This document shows positions 8,998-18,796 of a stretch of 64,000 nucleotides of DNA, piece by piece. Each line of letters begins with the position of its first letter. The first letter of the stretch is position 1. The notes below the pieces were generated by a model. It was given only the letters and a program-made list of their open reading frames with translations. It was not told the origin of the DNA and searched no databases. Source of the stretch: Kluyvera cryocrescens NBRC 102467 (GTDB lineage Bacteria; Pseudomonadota; Gammaproteobacteria; Enterobacterales; Enterobacteriaceae); the NCBI RefSeq assembly GCF_001571285.1, contig NZ_BCTM01000007.1:62001-126000 (forward strand), in the 5' to 3' direction. A program made the position numbers and the translations under genes.

Positions 8998-9028
8998 GCC
9001 GGATGATGAGGCTATCTTATCCGGCCTG
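8998..9028. repeat. REP-type palindromic unit
   Basis: GCCGGAT (8998-9004) and ATCCGGCC (9019-9026) flank a short centre, matching the arms of enterobacterial REP (PU) elements. It lies between the LacI-type gene and the convergent yicS-like gene and probably stabilises mRNA ends. Confidence 0.6.
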
Positions 9029-9039
9029 CGATGAGCGGG

Positions 9040-9333
9040 TTATTGGCTCGGGCACTGAATACGTTTAATCGCCTGCTGATAGCCTGCTTTATCGTTCTTT
9101 TCCAGCGCGCGCGTTGCACTCTGCACCGCCGTTTTATTCTCCGCAGATTCCAGAACCCGGTTGGCAAACTGGGTATCAGACAGCCCGCTGTTGGTTGGGC
9201 AGTTCAGCTTGACATCCTTTAGCACCTGCTGTTTTTGCTGCTCAAATTTTAGCCCTTCCAGCGGCGCAGCCATGGCGACGGCAGGCAAAATCAGGCAGGT
9301 CACGAGCGAAGCGGTAAGAGCGATCTTTTTCAT
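9040..9333 (-). CDS. yicS: YicS-like small secreted protein
   Basis: Ninety-seven residues with a clean signal peptide (MKKIALTASLVTCLILPAVAMA). The mature part has two cysteines, in LKLN-C-PT-like and IQ-C-PSQ contexts, which could form a disulfide. Length, signal, the two cysteines and the ...ATRALEKNDKAGYQQAIKRI pattern resemble E. coli YicS, and yicL lies next to it on the same strand, as in the yicS-nlpA-yicL neighbourhood of E. coli. The function is unknown in the family. A perfect 11-base inverted repeat lies just before the ribosome site. Confidence 0.7.
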   Translation of the reverse strand: MKKIALTASLVTCLILPAVAMAAPLEGLKFEQQKQQVLKDVKLNCPTNSGLSDTQFANRVLESAENKTAVQSATRALEKNDKAGYQQAIKRIQCPSQ

Positions 9334-9344
9334 TACGGATATCC

Positions 9345-9373
9345 TTATAGTTAACGCATTGGGTTAACTATAA
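9345..9373 (-). promoter_or_regulatory. Perfect inverted repeat in the yicS leader
   Basis: TTATAGTTAAC (9345-9355) and GTTAACTATAA (9363-9373) are exact inverted copies with a 7-base spacer. On the minus strand the hairpin ends at the AAGGA ribosome site (9343-9347) of the yicS-like gene. It could be an operator or an mRNA hairpin that limits ribosome access. Confidence 0.45.
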
Positions 9374-9536
9374 GACGCATTTCGCGCGGAGTCATTTTGC
9401 TTCACGGTTTCCATGAAAATGAAGGCATTGCAACGGGACGCCAATCTTTATCTTCGCCACTCGAAATGCAAACCGCGGATAGCCCTGAATGACGCGATCG
9501 TGCATCGCCGCGCGTGGCCCAATCGGACCATTCTAC

Positions 9537-10439
9537 TTAAGCCGTTTTGGTTCTGCGGCGCGAATCCAGCGAAATCAGGATAACCGACGAGAGGATCAGA
9601 AACGTGCCCAGCCAGTCCGGCAGGGTAAAGCTAATACCGAGCAGCAGCAGCGACAAAAAGGCGCTACTCAGCGGCTCAGCGCAGCTCAGGATGCTGGCTT
9701 TCGGCCCACCAATCATCTGCGCCCCTTTCAGATACAGGCTAAAGGTGAGGGAGGTTCCAATCACCACCAGGTAGAAGAATGCCAGCAGCAAATTGCCGGT
9801 AATGACCACCTGCGCGCCATCGCCCGCGTAGAACGGCAGCAGCATCGCGCCGCCCAGCAGCATACTCCAGCCGACGATAGGCAGCGTGCCGTAGCGAGCA
9901 ATCAGTGCCGAGGGGTAAGTGGTGTAGAACGCGGCGGCAAACGCCGAGGCGATTCCCCAAAATAGCGCCGCGCCGGAGATGGACAGCGAAGTGGGGTCGC
10001 CGTGGGTCACCAGCAGGAATGTGCCGATCAACGAAGTACCGATAGCGGCGCATACGAAGGCTCCCGGACGTGCTTTACGCACGAGGGCAAACCAGGCCAC
10101 GATGATGGTGGGCGACAGGAATTGCAGGACGGTTGCCGTCGCGGCATTAGACTTCTCAATGGCCATCAGGAAGGTTAACTGCACGGTCATTGCGCCAACG
10201 AGGGAGAACAACAGCAGGCTGAGAATATCTTTACGGTTTTTCAGAATGCGGAAAATACCGTCACCGTGCAGGAAGGAAAATGTGAGCAGGATAAAGCCAC
10301 CGGAGAGCAGACGAATCATGGTCAGAAACGGCGACTGCATCTGACTGTTTTCCATAATGTACTGCGCGCAAACGCCGGAACTTCCCCACAATATTGCCGC
10401 GATCAGTACGTTTAGCATCCCTTTTCTGGTGGTGCCCAT
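9537..10439 (-). CDS. yicL: EamA/DMT-family inner-membrane transporter YicL
   Basis: Three-hundred-residue transporter of the drug/metabolite superfamily with about ten transmembrane segments arranged as two EamA repeats (residues about 8-140 and 155-290). Phrases such as [36 protein letters not shown] and [20 protein letters not shown] match E. coli YicL closely as I recall it. The substrate is not established; family members export amino acids or small metabolites. It stands alone, 203 bases upstream of the yicS-like gene on the same strand. Confidence 0.85.
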   Translation of the reverse strand: MGTTRKGMLNVLIAAILWGSSGVCAQYIMENSQMQSPFLTMIRLLSGGFILLTFSFLHGDGIFRILKNRKDILSLLLFSLVGAMTVQLTFLMAIEKSNAATATVLQFLSPTIIVAWFALVRKARPGAFVCAAIGTSLIGTFLLVTHGDPTSLSISGAALFWGIASAFAAAFYTTYPSALIARYGTLPIVGWSMLLGGAMLLPFYAGDGAQVVITGNLLLAFFYLVVIGTSLTFSLYLKGAQMIGGPKASILSCAEPLSSAFLSLLLLGISFTLPDWLGTFLILSSVILISLDSRRRTKTA

Positions 10440-10500
10440 TTTTTCCTCTACCCTGTCATATGATTATATTTTGGTAGGCATCATAGCATGGTGAGAGGCT

Positions 10501-10525
10501 TGCCCCCAGCGGTGCGCCGGGGGCA
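10501..10525. other. GC hairpin downstream of murP
   Basis: TGCCCCC (10501-10507) pairs with GGGGGCA (10519-10525). It lies a few bases beyond the murP stop. On the murP (minus) strand the T-run precedes rather than follows the stem, so it is not a textbook terminator in that direction; mRNA protection is as likely. Confidence 0.35.
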
Positions 10526-10532
10526 AAAAGGG

Positions 10533-11984
10533 TTAGCTGAGATCGACGTTTTTACTGCCGAAAAGCCAGGTCAACAGGAAGCCGAACAGGTAGGCGACGG
10601 CCAGTCCCGCCACGTAAACCGCCATCCCGGCATAGATGCCGCTGCCGGAGGTCATCAGCGGAATCGCCACCAGGCCGGAAGGGCCAAAGACTGTGTTCAG
10701 CCCAACGGGTAGGCCCATCCAGGCCACCAGGCCGATGAAGAAGCCGCCGCAGGCGCCGCCAAGACAGGCGGTGATAAATGGCTTCATGCGCGGCAGGGTC
10801 ACGCCGTAAATCAGCGGTTCGCCCACGCCCAGCAGGCCAGGAATGATCGCCCCTTTAATCTGCGTGCGCAGCAGAGAACCCTGTTTGGCGCGATAGTAAA
10901 GCGCCAGCGCCGCACCGACCTGGCCTGCGCCTGCCATGGCCAGAATGGTGAACAGGGAGTTGAATCCTTGTGCTTCCATCAGCGCGAAGTACACCGGCAC
11001 AAAGCCCTGATGCACACCGAACATCACCGCCAGCAGGAACAGCCCGGCGAGCACCGCAGAGCCAAACGGGTTGCCGTTAAGATGCAGGAACAACCAGGAC
11101 ATGCCGGTAAACAGGTAGCCGCCGATAGGCATGATCACCACGAAGGTGATGGCGCCCATAATCAGCAGCGTGACCGCCGACGTCAAAATCATATCGAGGT
11201 TAGCCGGCATGATGCGACGAACTTGTTTTTCCACCCAGGCCCCGAGGATCGCCGCGATCAGCACGCCAATAATATTGCCGCGCGGATCGATTGAGTGACC
11301 GAAGAAATCGGAGATCCCGGAGTAGAAACCGACCGCGGCCTTCGGGTCATAGCCCAGGATAAACAGCGCGGCGATAATCGCCCCGTTGACGCCGGAGCCG
11401 CCAAAGGCCTTCTGAGTGTTATAGCCAATCAGAATGCTCAGGAAGGTGAACATGCCCTTACTGAACACTTTCATATAGCTGATGACATCAACCAGCGTGG
11501 CGTTGGGATGGGCGTTTTCCAGCACGAAGAGTTGTTCTGCCAGCGTCGCGAAGCCCAGCAGCAGGCCGACGGCGATAAAACCGGGGATCAGCGGCGTAAA
11601 GATGGTGGCAAACTTGGCGAGGAACTTCTGTACGCTACCGGTCTGCTTGCCCTTCAGCTCCTGCTTTTTGGCACTCGCAATGTCTGCCAGCGATGCTGCA
11701 GGTGCGCTCTCTTCCTGAACGACCGGAGCCTCTTCCAGCAGCTGATTCATCAGTTCAGCGGCGGTTTGCGCTTTACCCGGGCCGAGGATTATCTGGAACT
11801 GTTCGTTGCTCACCACCACGCCCATCACGCCTTCTACCTGACGGATGGCGGCGACGTCTGTCGGCTCTTCGCTGCGCAACGTCAGGCGCAGACGCGTCAT
11901 GCAGTTACCCGCCTGCACCACGTTTGGCGCACCGCCAACCAGAGCGAGGAGGCGCGCTATCATCTCTTTATTTATCTTTGCCAT
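10533..11984 (-). CDS. murP: N-acetylmuramic acid PTS enzyme IIBC, MurP
   Basis: This 483-residue protein would import N-acetylmuramic acid (MurNAc) and phosphorylate it. The IIB domain is at residues 1-90, with the phosphorylated cysteine at residue 28 in [10 protein letters not shown] linker of about 30 residues rich in Glu, Ala and Ser leads to the glucose-family IIC membrane domain, which contains [10 protein letters not shown]. Like E. coli MurP it has no IIA domain, so it would rely on the glucose IIA protein. It follows murQ by 22 bases on the same strand, which fixes the substrate: the product MurNAc-6-phosphate is the substrate of MurQ. Confidence 0.92.
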   Translation of the reverse strand: MAKINKEMIARLLALVGGAPNVVQAGNCMTRLRLTLRSEEPTDVAAIRQVEGVMGVVVSNEQFQIILGPGKAQTAAELMNQLLEEAPVVQEESAPAASLADIASAKKQELKGKQTGSVQKFLAKFATIFTPLIPGFIAVGLLLGFATLAEQLFVLENAHPNATLVDVISYMKVFSKGMFTFLSILIGYNTQKAFGGSGVNGAIIAALFILGYDPKAAVGFYSGISDFFGHSIDPRGNIIGVLIAAILGAWVEKQVRRIMPANLDMILTSAVTLLIMGAITFVVIMPIGGYLFTGMSWLFLHLNGNPFGSAVLAGLFLLAVMFGVHQGFVPVYFALMEAQGFNSLFTILAMAGAGQVGAALALYYRAKQGSLLRTQIKGAIIPGLLGVGEPLIYGVTLPRMKPFITACLGGACGGFFIGLVAWMGLPVGLNTVFGPSGLVAIPLMTSGSGIYAGMAVYVAGLAVAYLFGFLLTWLFGSKNVDLS

Positions 11985-12006
11985 ATCACTCTACCTGTTT
12001 GACGGA

Positions 12007-12906
12007 TTATTTTTGCAGTGCTTTGCGGATAAAGCCGTTGTTGTTCGCCAGCAGCGTTTTGGCTTCGTCGGCGTTCAGGTTGGCCAGCACCATGACGATT
12101 GCGGTTTTGCAATGGCTGCCGCAGGCGTTCAGCGCGGCCTGCGCGGTATCGCGGTCGCATTCGGTCGCTTCCATCACAATGGAAACCTGGCGTTCAATCA
12201 GCTTGGCGTTGGTGGCTTCGACATCCACCATCAGGTTGCTGTAAACCTTGCCGCTGCGGATCATCGCACCGGTGGTGATCATATTCAGCACCAGCTTCTG
12301 CGCGGTACCGGCCTTCAGACGGGTGGAGCCGGTTACGACTTCCGGGCCAACCACCGGGGTGATGGCGATATCGGCACGCTGGGCCATTTCACCGTGCGGG
12401 TTGCAGCTGACTATCGCCACGAGCGCGTTTTGCTGATGGGCGTATTCCATGGCTCCCAGCACGTATGGAGTACGGCCGCTGGCGGCGATGCCAACCAGAA
12501 CGTCGTGCTGGTTAAAGTTCAGCGCCTGGAGATCGGCCGCGCCCTGAGCGGCGTTATCTTCAACGTTTTCCACCGCCTTCAGAATCGCGGTATGGCCACC
12601 GGCAATCAGGCCAACCACCTGCTCCGGACGAGTGCCGAAGGTCGGCGGGCATTCGCTGGCATCCAGGATCCCTAATCGCCCGGAGGTGCCGGCGCCGATA
12701 TAGATCAGACGCCCACCCTTGCTAAAGGCGGCCGCAACGCTGTCGACCAGCTTGGCAATCTGCGGAATATACGGCGTGATTGCGTGAGCAACCAGCTGAT
12801 CTTCCTTGTTAATCACCGTCAACATCTCTTCGGTGGAAAGGGTGTCAATATTGGCGCTGTTCGCGTTACGTCGTTCGGTCAGCAGTTTGCTCAGGTCGAT
12901 ACTCAT
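12007..12906 (-). CDS. murQ: N-acetylmuramic acid 6-phosphate etherase MurQ
   Basis: Cytoplasmic enzyme of 299 residues that cleaves the lactyl ether of MurNAc-6-phosphate to give GlcNAc-6-phosphate and lactate, in peptidoglycan recycling. It has a SIS sugar-phosphate isomerase fold: IYIGAGTSGRLGILDASECPPTF at residues 68-90 in two overlapping motifs, with Glu85 matching the catalytic glutamate of the family, and GIAASGRTPYVLGA near 157. The C-terminal part forms the UBA-like segment. It is first in a murQ-murP transcript. The divergent repressor gene murR, which adjoins murQ in E. coli, is not present here. Confidence 0.94.
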   Translation of the reverse strand: MSIDLSKLLTERRNANSANIDTLSTEEMLTVINKEDQLVAHAITPYIPQIAKLVDSVAAAFSKGGRLIYIGAGTSGRLGILDASECPPTFGTRPEQVVGLIAGGHTAILKAVENVEDNAAQGAADLQALNFNQHDVLVGIAASGRTPYVLGAMEYAHQQNALVAIVSCNPHGEMAQRADIAITPVVGPEVVTGSTRLKAGTAQKLVLNMITTGAMIRSGKVYSNLMVDVEATNAKLIERQVSIVMEATECDRDTAQAALNACGSHCKTAIVMVLANLNADEAKTLLANNNGFIRKALQK

Positions 12907-13068
12907 CGGAAAACCTCATCATTCACAGTGGCGGGCAGTATAAGGAATTATTTATTCCATTCATGTGAAGGTTATCACGATTGGTGTTGAAGGGTAATGG
13001 GGAATTTGTAGATGTGGCGGGAAATGTCACGGCAATAGTAGTGGAATATTTTATTACCGTGACGTCTT

Positions 13069-14232
13069 TTACTGCGCAGGTTGATGCTTTTGAAGACCGA
13101 AAAACAGGGCGATAGCGTAGGAAATCGCCATCGCGAGAGACATTTTCAGCATCGTTTCGCCACCGAGGCCGGCCAGCGGAGCGGCAATACCGCCGCACAC
13201 GAACATCAGCGTACCCATCAGCGCCGACGCGCTGCCCGATTGTTCACTGCTGACGGCGCTCATGGCTTCAGAGCCCGAGACGGTGCTGATGCCGCTCATG
13301 AATGAAACGGTAAAGAACAGGCCAACCAACGCCGGAATCGCCAGATGCAACGAGGCCAGCAGTACGGTCACGAGCGCACAGGCCACCGCCAGCAGCAGCC
13401 CACGGCGCAGCAGCGTTTCGGCGGCAATACGATGGGAGAGGCGGGAAAAAATCAGCGCGGCGATAATCAGACCGATGCCGTTAAGCCCAAATAGCAGACT
13501 GAACTGCATGGCGCTCATCCCATATTCGCTTTGAATAACGAACGATGAAGAGCCGATGTACGAAAACAGCCCGGCCATCATAAAGGCCTGAATCAGGCAG
13601 TAGCGCAGGAAGCGGCGGTTTTTCAGCACCGGCGTCTTCGCACGCGGTTCGCGAGCGGTGGCGCTTTTGGCGGGCAGCGTTTCATGCAGCACCACCACAC
13701 TTAACAGCAGCAACACCACGCCGATACCGGCCATTGCCCAGAACAGAATGCGCCAGTTAAAGGCGGTAATAATATAGCCGCCGATCACCGGTGAAATGAC
13801 TGGTGCGATGCCGTTAACGGTCATCAGCAGGGCGAAAAATTGGGTTAGCATTGCGCCCTGATAGCGATCGCGGGCAATGGAGCGAGACAGCACGGAGCCG
13901 CCGGCGCCGGCAAAGCCCTGCACGAAGCGCCAGAAGATCAGCAGGTGAATATCCTGTGTCATCGCGCACATGGCGGAGGAGAAGATAAACAGCAGTAGCG
14001 AAAGCGCGAGCGGCTTTTTACGGCCAATGCGATCGCTTAACGGGCCGAAAAATAGCTGACCGAGACCGAGGCCAATCAGCGCGGCGGTCAGCGAAAATTG
14101 CGTTTGCGTGCCGGTCGCCTGCAGCTGGTCGGTGATTTCGGGCAGCGCGGGGAGGTAAAAGTCAGTACAGAGCGGGCCGATAGCGGTCAGCAGGCCCAGC
14201 GTCAGCACCCATGAAAGGGCGATGCGTGGCAT
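13069..14232 (-). CDS. Bcr/CflA-type drug-resistance MFS transporter
   Basis: Major-facilitator exporter of 387 residues with about 12 transmembrane segments. The start TAIGPLCTDFYLPALPEI is characteristic of Bcr/CflA, where Asp/Tyr in helix 1 matter for proton-coupled export. The cytoplasmic loop 2-3 motif GPLSDRIGRKKPL (about residues 63-75) is the MFS signature, and the drug-antiporter motif C lies near NGIAPVISPVIGG (about 138-150). It probably exports drugs or small metabolites from the inner membrane. It stands alone between murQ and the efflux operon, with a REP element just upstream. Confidence 0.88.
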   Translation of the reverse strand: MPRIALSWVLTLGLLTAIGPLCTDFYLPALPEITDQLQATGTQTQFSLTAALIGLGLGQLFFGPLSDRIGRKKPLALSLLLFIFSSAMCAMTQDIHLLIFWRFVQGFAGAGGSVLSRSIARDRYQGAMLTQFFALLMTVNGIAPVISPVIGGYIITAFNWRILFWAMAGIGVVLLLLSVVVLHETLPAKSATAREPRAKTPVLKNRRFLRYCLIQAFMMAGLFSYIGSSSFVIQSEYGMSAMQFSLLFGLNGIGLIIAALIFSRLSHRIAAETLLRRGLLLAVACALVTVLLASLHLAIPALVGLFFTVSFMSGISTVSGSEAMSAVSSEQSGSASALMGTLMFVCGGIAAPLAGLGGETMLKMSLAMAISYAIALFFGLQKHQPAQ

Positions 14233-14254
14233 AAGATCTCCTGGATTGAATGTC

Positions 14255-14290
14255 GGCCGGATAAGGCGCTTATAGCCCTCTCCGGCCTAC
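14255..14290. repeat. REP-type palindromic unit
   Basis: GGCCGGATAAGGCGCTTATAG... and ...CTCCGGCCTAC form the arms of a REP (PU) element, between the efflux operon end and the Bcr/CflA gene. Confidence 0.65.
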
Positions 14291-14295
14291 GGTGA

Positions 14296-14313
14296 CTCTC
14301 CCAACCGGGAGAG
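14296..14313. terminator. Hairpin at the end of the RND efflux operon
   Basis: CTCTCCC (14296-14302), a 4-base loop and GGGAGAG (14307-14313) form a strong stem ten bases past the outer-membrane factor stop. Together with the adjacent REP it probably marks the transcript end, though no T-run follows on the minus strand. Confidence 0.45.
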
Positions 14314-14323
14314 GGGGAAAAAA

Positions 14324-15688
14324 CTAGCTGGCTCCGCCGCCCAGCGACTGCCACAGCGTGATGCGGTTATCCAGCTCGGTCTGTTGGAGGGCAATCAGCC
14401 CCTGCTGCGCCGACCACAGAGATCGCTGTGCGGTCAGTGCGGTCAGATAATCACCCACCCCGGCCTGATAGCGCTTCATGGCAACGTCAAATGTCTGCTG
14501 TTCCGCAGCGACGTATTGGCGCTGGGCATCCAACTGCTCGTCCAGGGTTTGACGACGCGCAAGCGCATCCGCCACATCCTTAAATGCGCTCTGAATGGTT
14601 TTTTCGTAAGTGGCGATCAGCCCCTTTTTCTCCGCTTCGGCATAGCGCAGCTTCGCCATATTGCTGCCACCGCTAAACAGCGGCAGAGAAATCGATGGCG
14701 CAAATGACCACACGCTCATACCGTGGCTAAACAGCGACGACAGCGAGTCGCTGCCGACGCCGGCGCTGGCGGTCAGTGAAATCGTGGGGAAGAAATTCGC
14801 TCTTGCGGCGCCGATATTGGCGTTAGCGCTCAGCAGGTTGTGCTCGGCCTCCTGAATATCCGGGCGTTGAAGCAGCACCGACGAGGAGACGCCCGCCGGT
14901 ACCAGCGTAATGGTGTTTTCACCGAGGCTTTCCAGCGTGCCCGGTAGCAGGGCGTCAGGCACCGTTTGCCCCGCCAGCAGGTTGAGGGCGTTTTTATCCT
15001 GCATCACCAGCGTTTGATAGCTGGCCACGCTGGCGCGCGCCTGCTGATAGACGCTCATCGCTGAACTCACGTCCGTCGCGGCGGCGGTGCCAATTTGCTG
15101 CTGACGCTGGACGATTTTCAGCGAGTCGGCGGCGCTGGCCATGGTCTGCTGCGCCAGCGCCAGGTTGCTGTTATCGGCCGCCAGCGTCACCCACGCGGTG
15201 GAGAGCTCGGCGATCATCGTCAGACGCGTGTTCTGCGCCGTGTATTCGCTGGCAAGCCAGGTCTCCCGCGCGGCGCGGGTGAGACTCTGGTTACGGCCAA
15301 ACAAGTCCAGCTCGAAGCTGGAGACCGTGCCGTCGGCCTGCGTCGTGGTGCTGACGCCGGTAGTGGTGGTGCGGCTGCGGCTACCGGTGAGTTCCGCATT
15401 CACTGTGGGCAAAAGCGAGGCACGCGTTTCGCCAAACTGCGCGCGGGCGGCGTCGATATCGGCAATCGCTTTTTGCACATCGCGGTTGCTGTTCAGCGCC
15501 ATGCTGACCACTTTGTTCAGGCGAGCATCTTTTACCACCTGCTGCCAGTTACCAATCACCGCCGTTGCCTGCCCTTGCGTACCCGGCAGCGAGGCCGGAA
15601 CGGGCGCGTCGGGGCGCTGATAGTGAGGATCGAGTGACACACAGCCGACGCTCAGGAAAGCAATAAATAAAACAGAGAGACGAAACAT
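14324..15688 (-). CDS. eefC: Outer-membrane efflux lipoprotein (NodT/OprM family), EefC-like
   Basis: TolC-like exit duct of 454 residues. The signal sequence MFRLSVLFIAFLSVGC gives a lipobox with Cys16 as the lipidated residue. Two repeated outer-membrane efflux domains follow (about residues 60-250 and 265-450), seen in the paired long helices such as RDVQKAIADIDAARAQFG and PDIQEAEHNLLSANANIGA. It starts three bases after the pump gene stop. In Klebsiella and Enterobacter the eefABC operon has this adaptor-pump-duct order. The symbol is by resemblance and order; the family assignment is firm. Confidence 0.8.
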   Translation of the reverse strand: MFRLSVLFIAFLSVGCVSLDPHYQRPDAPVPASLPGTQGQATAVIGNWQQVVKDARLNKVVSMALNSNRDVQKAIADIDAARAQFGETRASLLPTVNAELTGSRSRTTTTGVSTTTQADGTVSSFELDLFGRNQSLTRAARETWLASEYTAQNTRLTMIAELSTAWVTLAADNSNLALAQQTMASAADSLKIVQRQQQIGTAAATDVSSAMSVYQQARASVASYQTLVMQDKNALNLLAGQTVPDALLPGTLESLGENTITLVPAGVSSSVLLQRPDIQEAEHNLLSANANIGAARANFFPTISLTASAGVGSDSLSSLFSHGMSVWSFAPSISLPLFSGGSNMAKLRYAEAEKKGLIATYEKTIQSAFKDVADALARRQTLDEQLDAQRQYVAAEQQTFDVAMKRYQAGVGDYLTALTAQRSLWSAQQGLIALQQTELDNRITLWQSLGGGAS

Positions 15689-15691
15689 AAC

Positions 15692-18600
15692 TTACCCCTG
15701 ACGGCGTTTACCGGCGAACAGACGTTTCACCAGCACAAAGAAGAGTGGAACAAAGAAAATGGCCAGCAGCGTTGCGGTTAGCGTCCCGCCGATAATCCCG
15801 GTACCGATGGCGATACGGCTGTTTGCGCCAGCGCCGGTCGCCACGGCCAGCGGCGTGACCCCGGCGACAAACGCCAGCGAGGTCATGATGATGGGACGCA
15901 GACGGGTTTGTGCGGCGCGCAGCGCGGCACGGGAGAGGGAATAGCCCTCGGCAACGGCGGCCTCGGCGAACTCGACAATCAATATGGCGTTCTTCGACGA
16001 CAGCCCGATGGTGGTCAACAGCGCCACCTGGAAGTAGACGTCATTGCTCAGTCCGCGCATCCAGGCTGCCAGCGCGGCACCCAGCAGGCCGAGCGGGATA
16101 ACCATGATCACCGAAATCGGCACCGACCAGCTCTCATACAGTGCCGCCAGGCAGAGGAACACCACCAGAATGGAGATGGCGTACAGGCTCATCGCCTGAC
16201 CGCTGGCCAGTTTTTCCTGTAGCGACAGCCCGCTCCATGCCCAGGTTGACCCGGCAGGCAGATTGTTGGCAAGGGTTTCCATGGTGGTCATCGCGGTGCC
16301 GGAGCTGGCGCCGGTGGCATTTTCCCCTTGAATTTCATAAGCCGCGGCGCCGTTGTAGCGTACCAGGCTCTCCGGGCCGTATTCCCAACGCGTCGTGGCG
16401 AAGGCGGAGAACGGCGTCATGCTGTTATCGCTACCGCGCACGAACCATTTGCCGAGATCGGATGGTGCGGATCGGGAGTCGCTATCGCCCTGGATATAGA
16501 CTTTTTTCACGCGCCCACGGTCGATAAAGTCATTCACGTAGGTGCCGCCCCAGGCACTGGAAAGCGTCGAGGTGACATCGCTTAGCGACAGGCCCAGTGA
16601 GACGGCTTTACTGTTGTCGATATCCACCTGCAGCTGCGGCGTTTGCGGCATATCGTTGGCTCGCACCGCGTGCAGCGTGGCGTCCTGGTTGGCTTTGCCG
16701 ATCAGCTCATCGCGCATTTTCAGCAATTCAGCGCGATCGGTGCCGCCGCTGGCCAGTAGTTCGAAGGTGAAACCGTTGCTCTGGCCCAAACCATCGACCG
16801 ACGGTGGCGTCATGGCGAACAGAGTGGCATCACGAATCGCCCCCAGCTCTTTGGTTGCTCGCAGCGCAATCGCCTGCGCGGTGTTTTCTGCCCCTTTACG
16901 CTCGGACCAGTTTTTCAGCGATACGAAGGCCATCCCGGCGTTCTGCCCGCTGCCGCTGAAGCTAAAGCCGTTAACGGTGAAGATAACGTTGGTGTTGTCT
17001 TTTTCGTTGTTGAGGAACCAGTTCGTGACCTGCTGGCTAACCTCTGCGGTGCGCGAGTTCGTCGCCCCCGCCGGCAGGGTGTACTGAACCATAATTTCGC
17101 CCTGATCTTCGACGGGCAAGAAGCTGCCGGGCAGTTTCCACATCGCCAGCGCCATGCCGCCGCAGATGGCCAGATACACCACCATCACCAGCCCGGAGCG
17201 GCTCAGGGTCTTGAGAACCTTGTGTTTATACTTGCGCTCGCTGGCGCCGTAAAAACGGTTAAACGCGCCGAAGAAGCCTTTTTTGTGCGGTGGGGTATGG
17301 CTGAGAATCGAGCCGCACAGCGCCGGCGTCAGGGTTAACGCCACCACCACTGACAGCATCATTGCTGAAATAATGGTGACCGAGAACTGACGGTAGATAA
17401 CGCCGGTTGAACCGCCGAAGAAGGCCATCGGCAGGAATACCGCAGAGAGCACCAGCGCGATAGCGACCAGCGCACCAGAGATTTCCCCCATCGATTTTTC
17501 GGTGGCCTCGCGGGCGGGCAGCCCTTCGTCGCGCATAATACGTTCGACGTTTTCCACCACCACGATGGCGTCATCCACCAATAGGCCGATGGCGAGCACC
17601 ATCGCAAACAGCGTCAGGGTGTTAATTGAATAGCCGAACAGCGCCAGGACGCCAAAGGTCCCCAGCAGTACGACCGGTACCGCCAGCGCCGGAATCAGCG
17701 TTGCGCGGATGTTTTGCAAGAACAGATACATCACGCACACCACGAGGATGATGGCTTCAAACAGCGTTTGCACCACGTCCTCGACCGAGATTTTAATAAA
17801 CTCGGTGCTGTCTTTCGGATAGGCGACATCATAGCCCTGCGGCATGTTGCGCTTGTACTCGTTGATTTTATCTTTGACCAGCGTCGCGGTGCTCAGGGCG
17901 TTGGCGCCCGGTGCCAGCATCACCGCCATCCCGGCCGCTGGGTGGCCGTTGAGTTTCGCTACGGCGGTGTAATCTTCGCTGCCCATCTCGACGCGGGCGA
18001 TATCGCCAACGCGAACCACTGCGCCGTTCGACTGGCTTTTGACGATAATATCTTTGAACTGTTCAACCGTTTGTAGGCGGGATTGGGCGCGAACGGTGGC
18101 GGTCAGTTGCTGGGTATCCGGCGATGGCAACGCCCCGATTTTACCGGCAGAAACCTGCACGTTTTGCGCCTCAATCGCCGTTTGCACGTCAGATGGCATC
18201 AGGGAGTAAGAGGCCAGCTTGGCTGGATCCATCCAGATGCGCATCGCGTATTCCGCGCCAAACACCTGCAGACTGCCCACGCCGTTGAGACGGGCCATCG
18301 GGTCCTGCATGTTGCTGACCAGCCAGTCGGCAATATCCGAACTGCTGGCTTTATCGGTTTTGTCGTAAACCCCCATGATCAGCAGGAAGTTGCTCTGGGA
18401 TTTGACGACGGTGACGCCGGCCTGCTGAACTTCGCTCGGCAGGCGTGATTCCGCCTGCTGGACTTTGTTTTGCACCTGCACCTGCGCGGTATCCGGATCG
18501 GTTCCCTGCTCGAAGGTCACGGTGATGCTGACCGAACCGTCGGAGCTGCTGGTGGAGGTGAAGTAGAGCAGATTATCCAGCCCGGTCAACTGCTGCTCGA

Positions 18601-18796
18601 TCACCTGGGTGACGCTGTTTTCCAACGTCTGGGCCGACGCGCCGGTATAGGTGGCGGAGATTTTAATCGACGGTGGCGCGACGTCAGGATACTGCGCGAC
18701 CGGCAACGTTTTGATGGCCAGCATCCCGGCCAGCATGATCAGAATCGCGATAACCCAGGCGAACACCGGGCGCCGCACGAAGAAGCTGGAAAACAT
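15692..18796 (-). CDS. eefB: RND multidrug efflux pump (HAE1 family), EefB-like
   Basis: Inner-membrane proton antiporter of 1034 residues, the full length of AcrB-type pumps. The start MFSSFFVRRPVFAWVIAIL and the proton-relay aspartates in AIGLLVDDAIVVVENVERI (about residues 400-418) are diagnostic. Two large periplasmic loops and about 12 transmembrane segments are visible, including the second-half motif near IGLSSKNAILIVEFAE. The start overlaps the adaptor stop by one base (TGATG), showing translational coupling. Likely substrates are drugs, solvents or acids; which ones cannot be read from the sequence. Confidence 0.9.
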   Translation of the reverse strand: MFSSFFVRRPVFAWVIAILIMLAGMLAIKTLPVAQYPDVAPPSIKISATYTGASAQTLENSVTQVIEQQLTGLDNLLYFTSTSSSDGSVSITVTFEQGTDPDTAQVQVQNKVQQAESRLPSEVQQAGVTVVKSQSNFLLIMGVYDKTDKASSSDIADWLVSNMQDPMARLNGVGSLQVFGAEYAMRIWMDPAKLASYSLMPSDVQTAIEAQNVQVSAGKIGALPSPDTQQLTATVRAQSRLQTVEQFKDIIVKSQSNGAVVRVGDIARVEMGSEDYTAVAKLNGHPAAGMAVMLAPGANALSTATLVKDKINEYKRNMPQGYDVAYPKDSTEFIKISVEDVVQTLFEAIILVVCVMYLFLQNIRATLIPALAVPVVLLGTFGVLALFGYSINTLTLFAMVLAIGLLVDDAIVVVENVERIMRDEGLPAREATEKSMGEISGALVAIALVLSAVFLPMAFFGGSTGVIYRQFSVTIISAMMLSVVVALTLTPALCGSILSHTPPHKKGFFGAFNRFYGASERKYKHKVLKTLSRSGLVMVVYLAICGGMALAMWKLPGSFLPVEDQGEIMVQYTLPAGATNSRTAEVSQQVTNWFLNNEKDNTNVIFTVNGFSFSGSGQNAGMAFVSLKNWSERKGAENTAQAIALRATKELGAIRDATLFAMTPPSVDGLGQSNGFTFELLASGGTDRAELLKMRDELIGKANQDATLHAVRANDMPQTPQLQVDIDNSKAVSLGLSLSDVTSTLSSAWGGTYVNDFIDRGRVKKVYIQGDSDSRSAPSDLGKWFVRGSDNSMTPFSAFATTRWEYGPESLVRYNGAAAYEIQGENATGASSGTAMTTMETLANNLPAGSTWAWSGLSLQEKLASGQAMSLYAISILVVFLCLAALYESWSVPISVIMVIPLGLLGAALAAWMRGLSNDVYFQVALLTTIGLSSKNAILIVEFAEAAVAEGYSLSRAALRAAQTRLRPIIMTSLAFVAGVTPLAVATGAGANSRIAIGTGIIGGTLTATLLAIFFVPLFFVLVKRLFAGKRRQG

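Noticed and set aside
12923-13198. 91-codon minus-strand frame upstream of murQ as a murR remnant
   Set aside because: Mostly overlaps the end of the Bcr/CflA gene in another frame and shows no RpiR-type helix-turn-helix.
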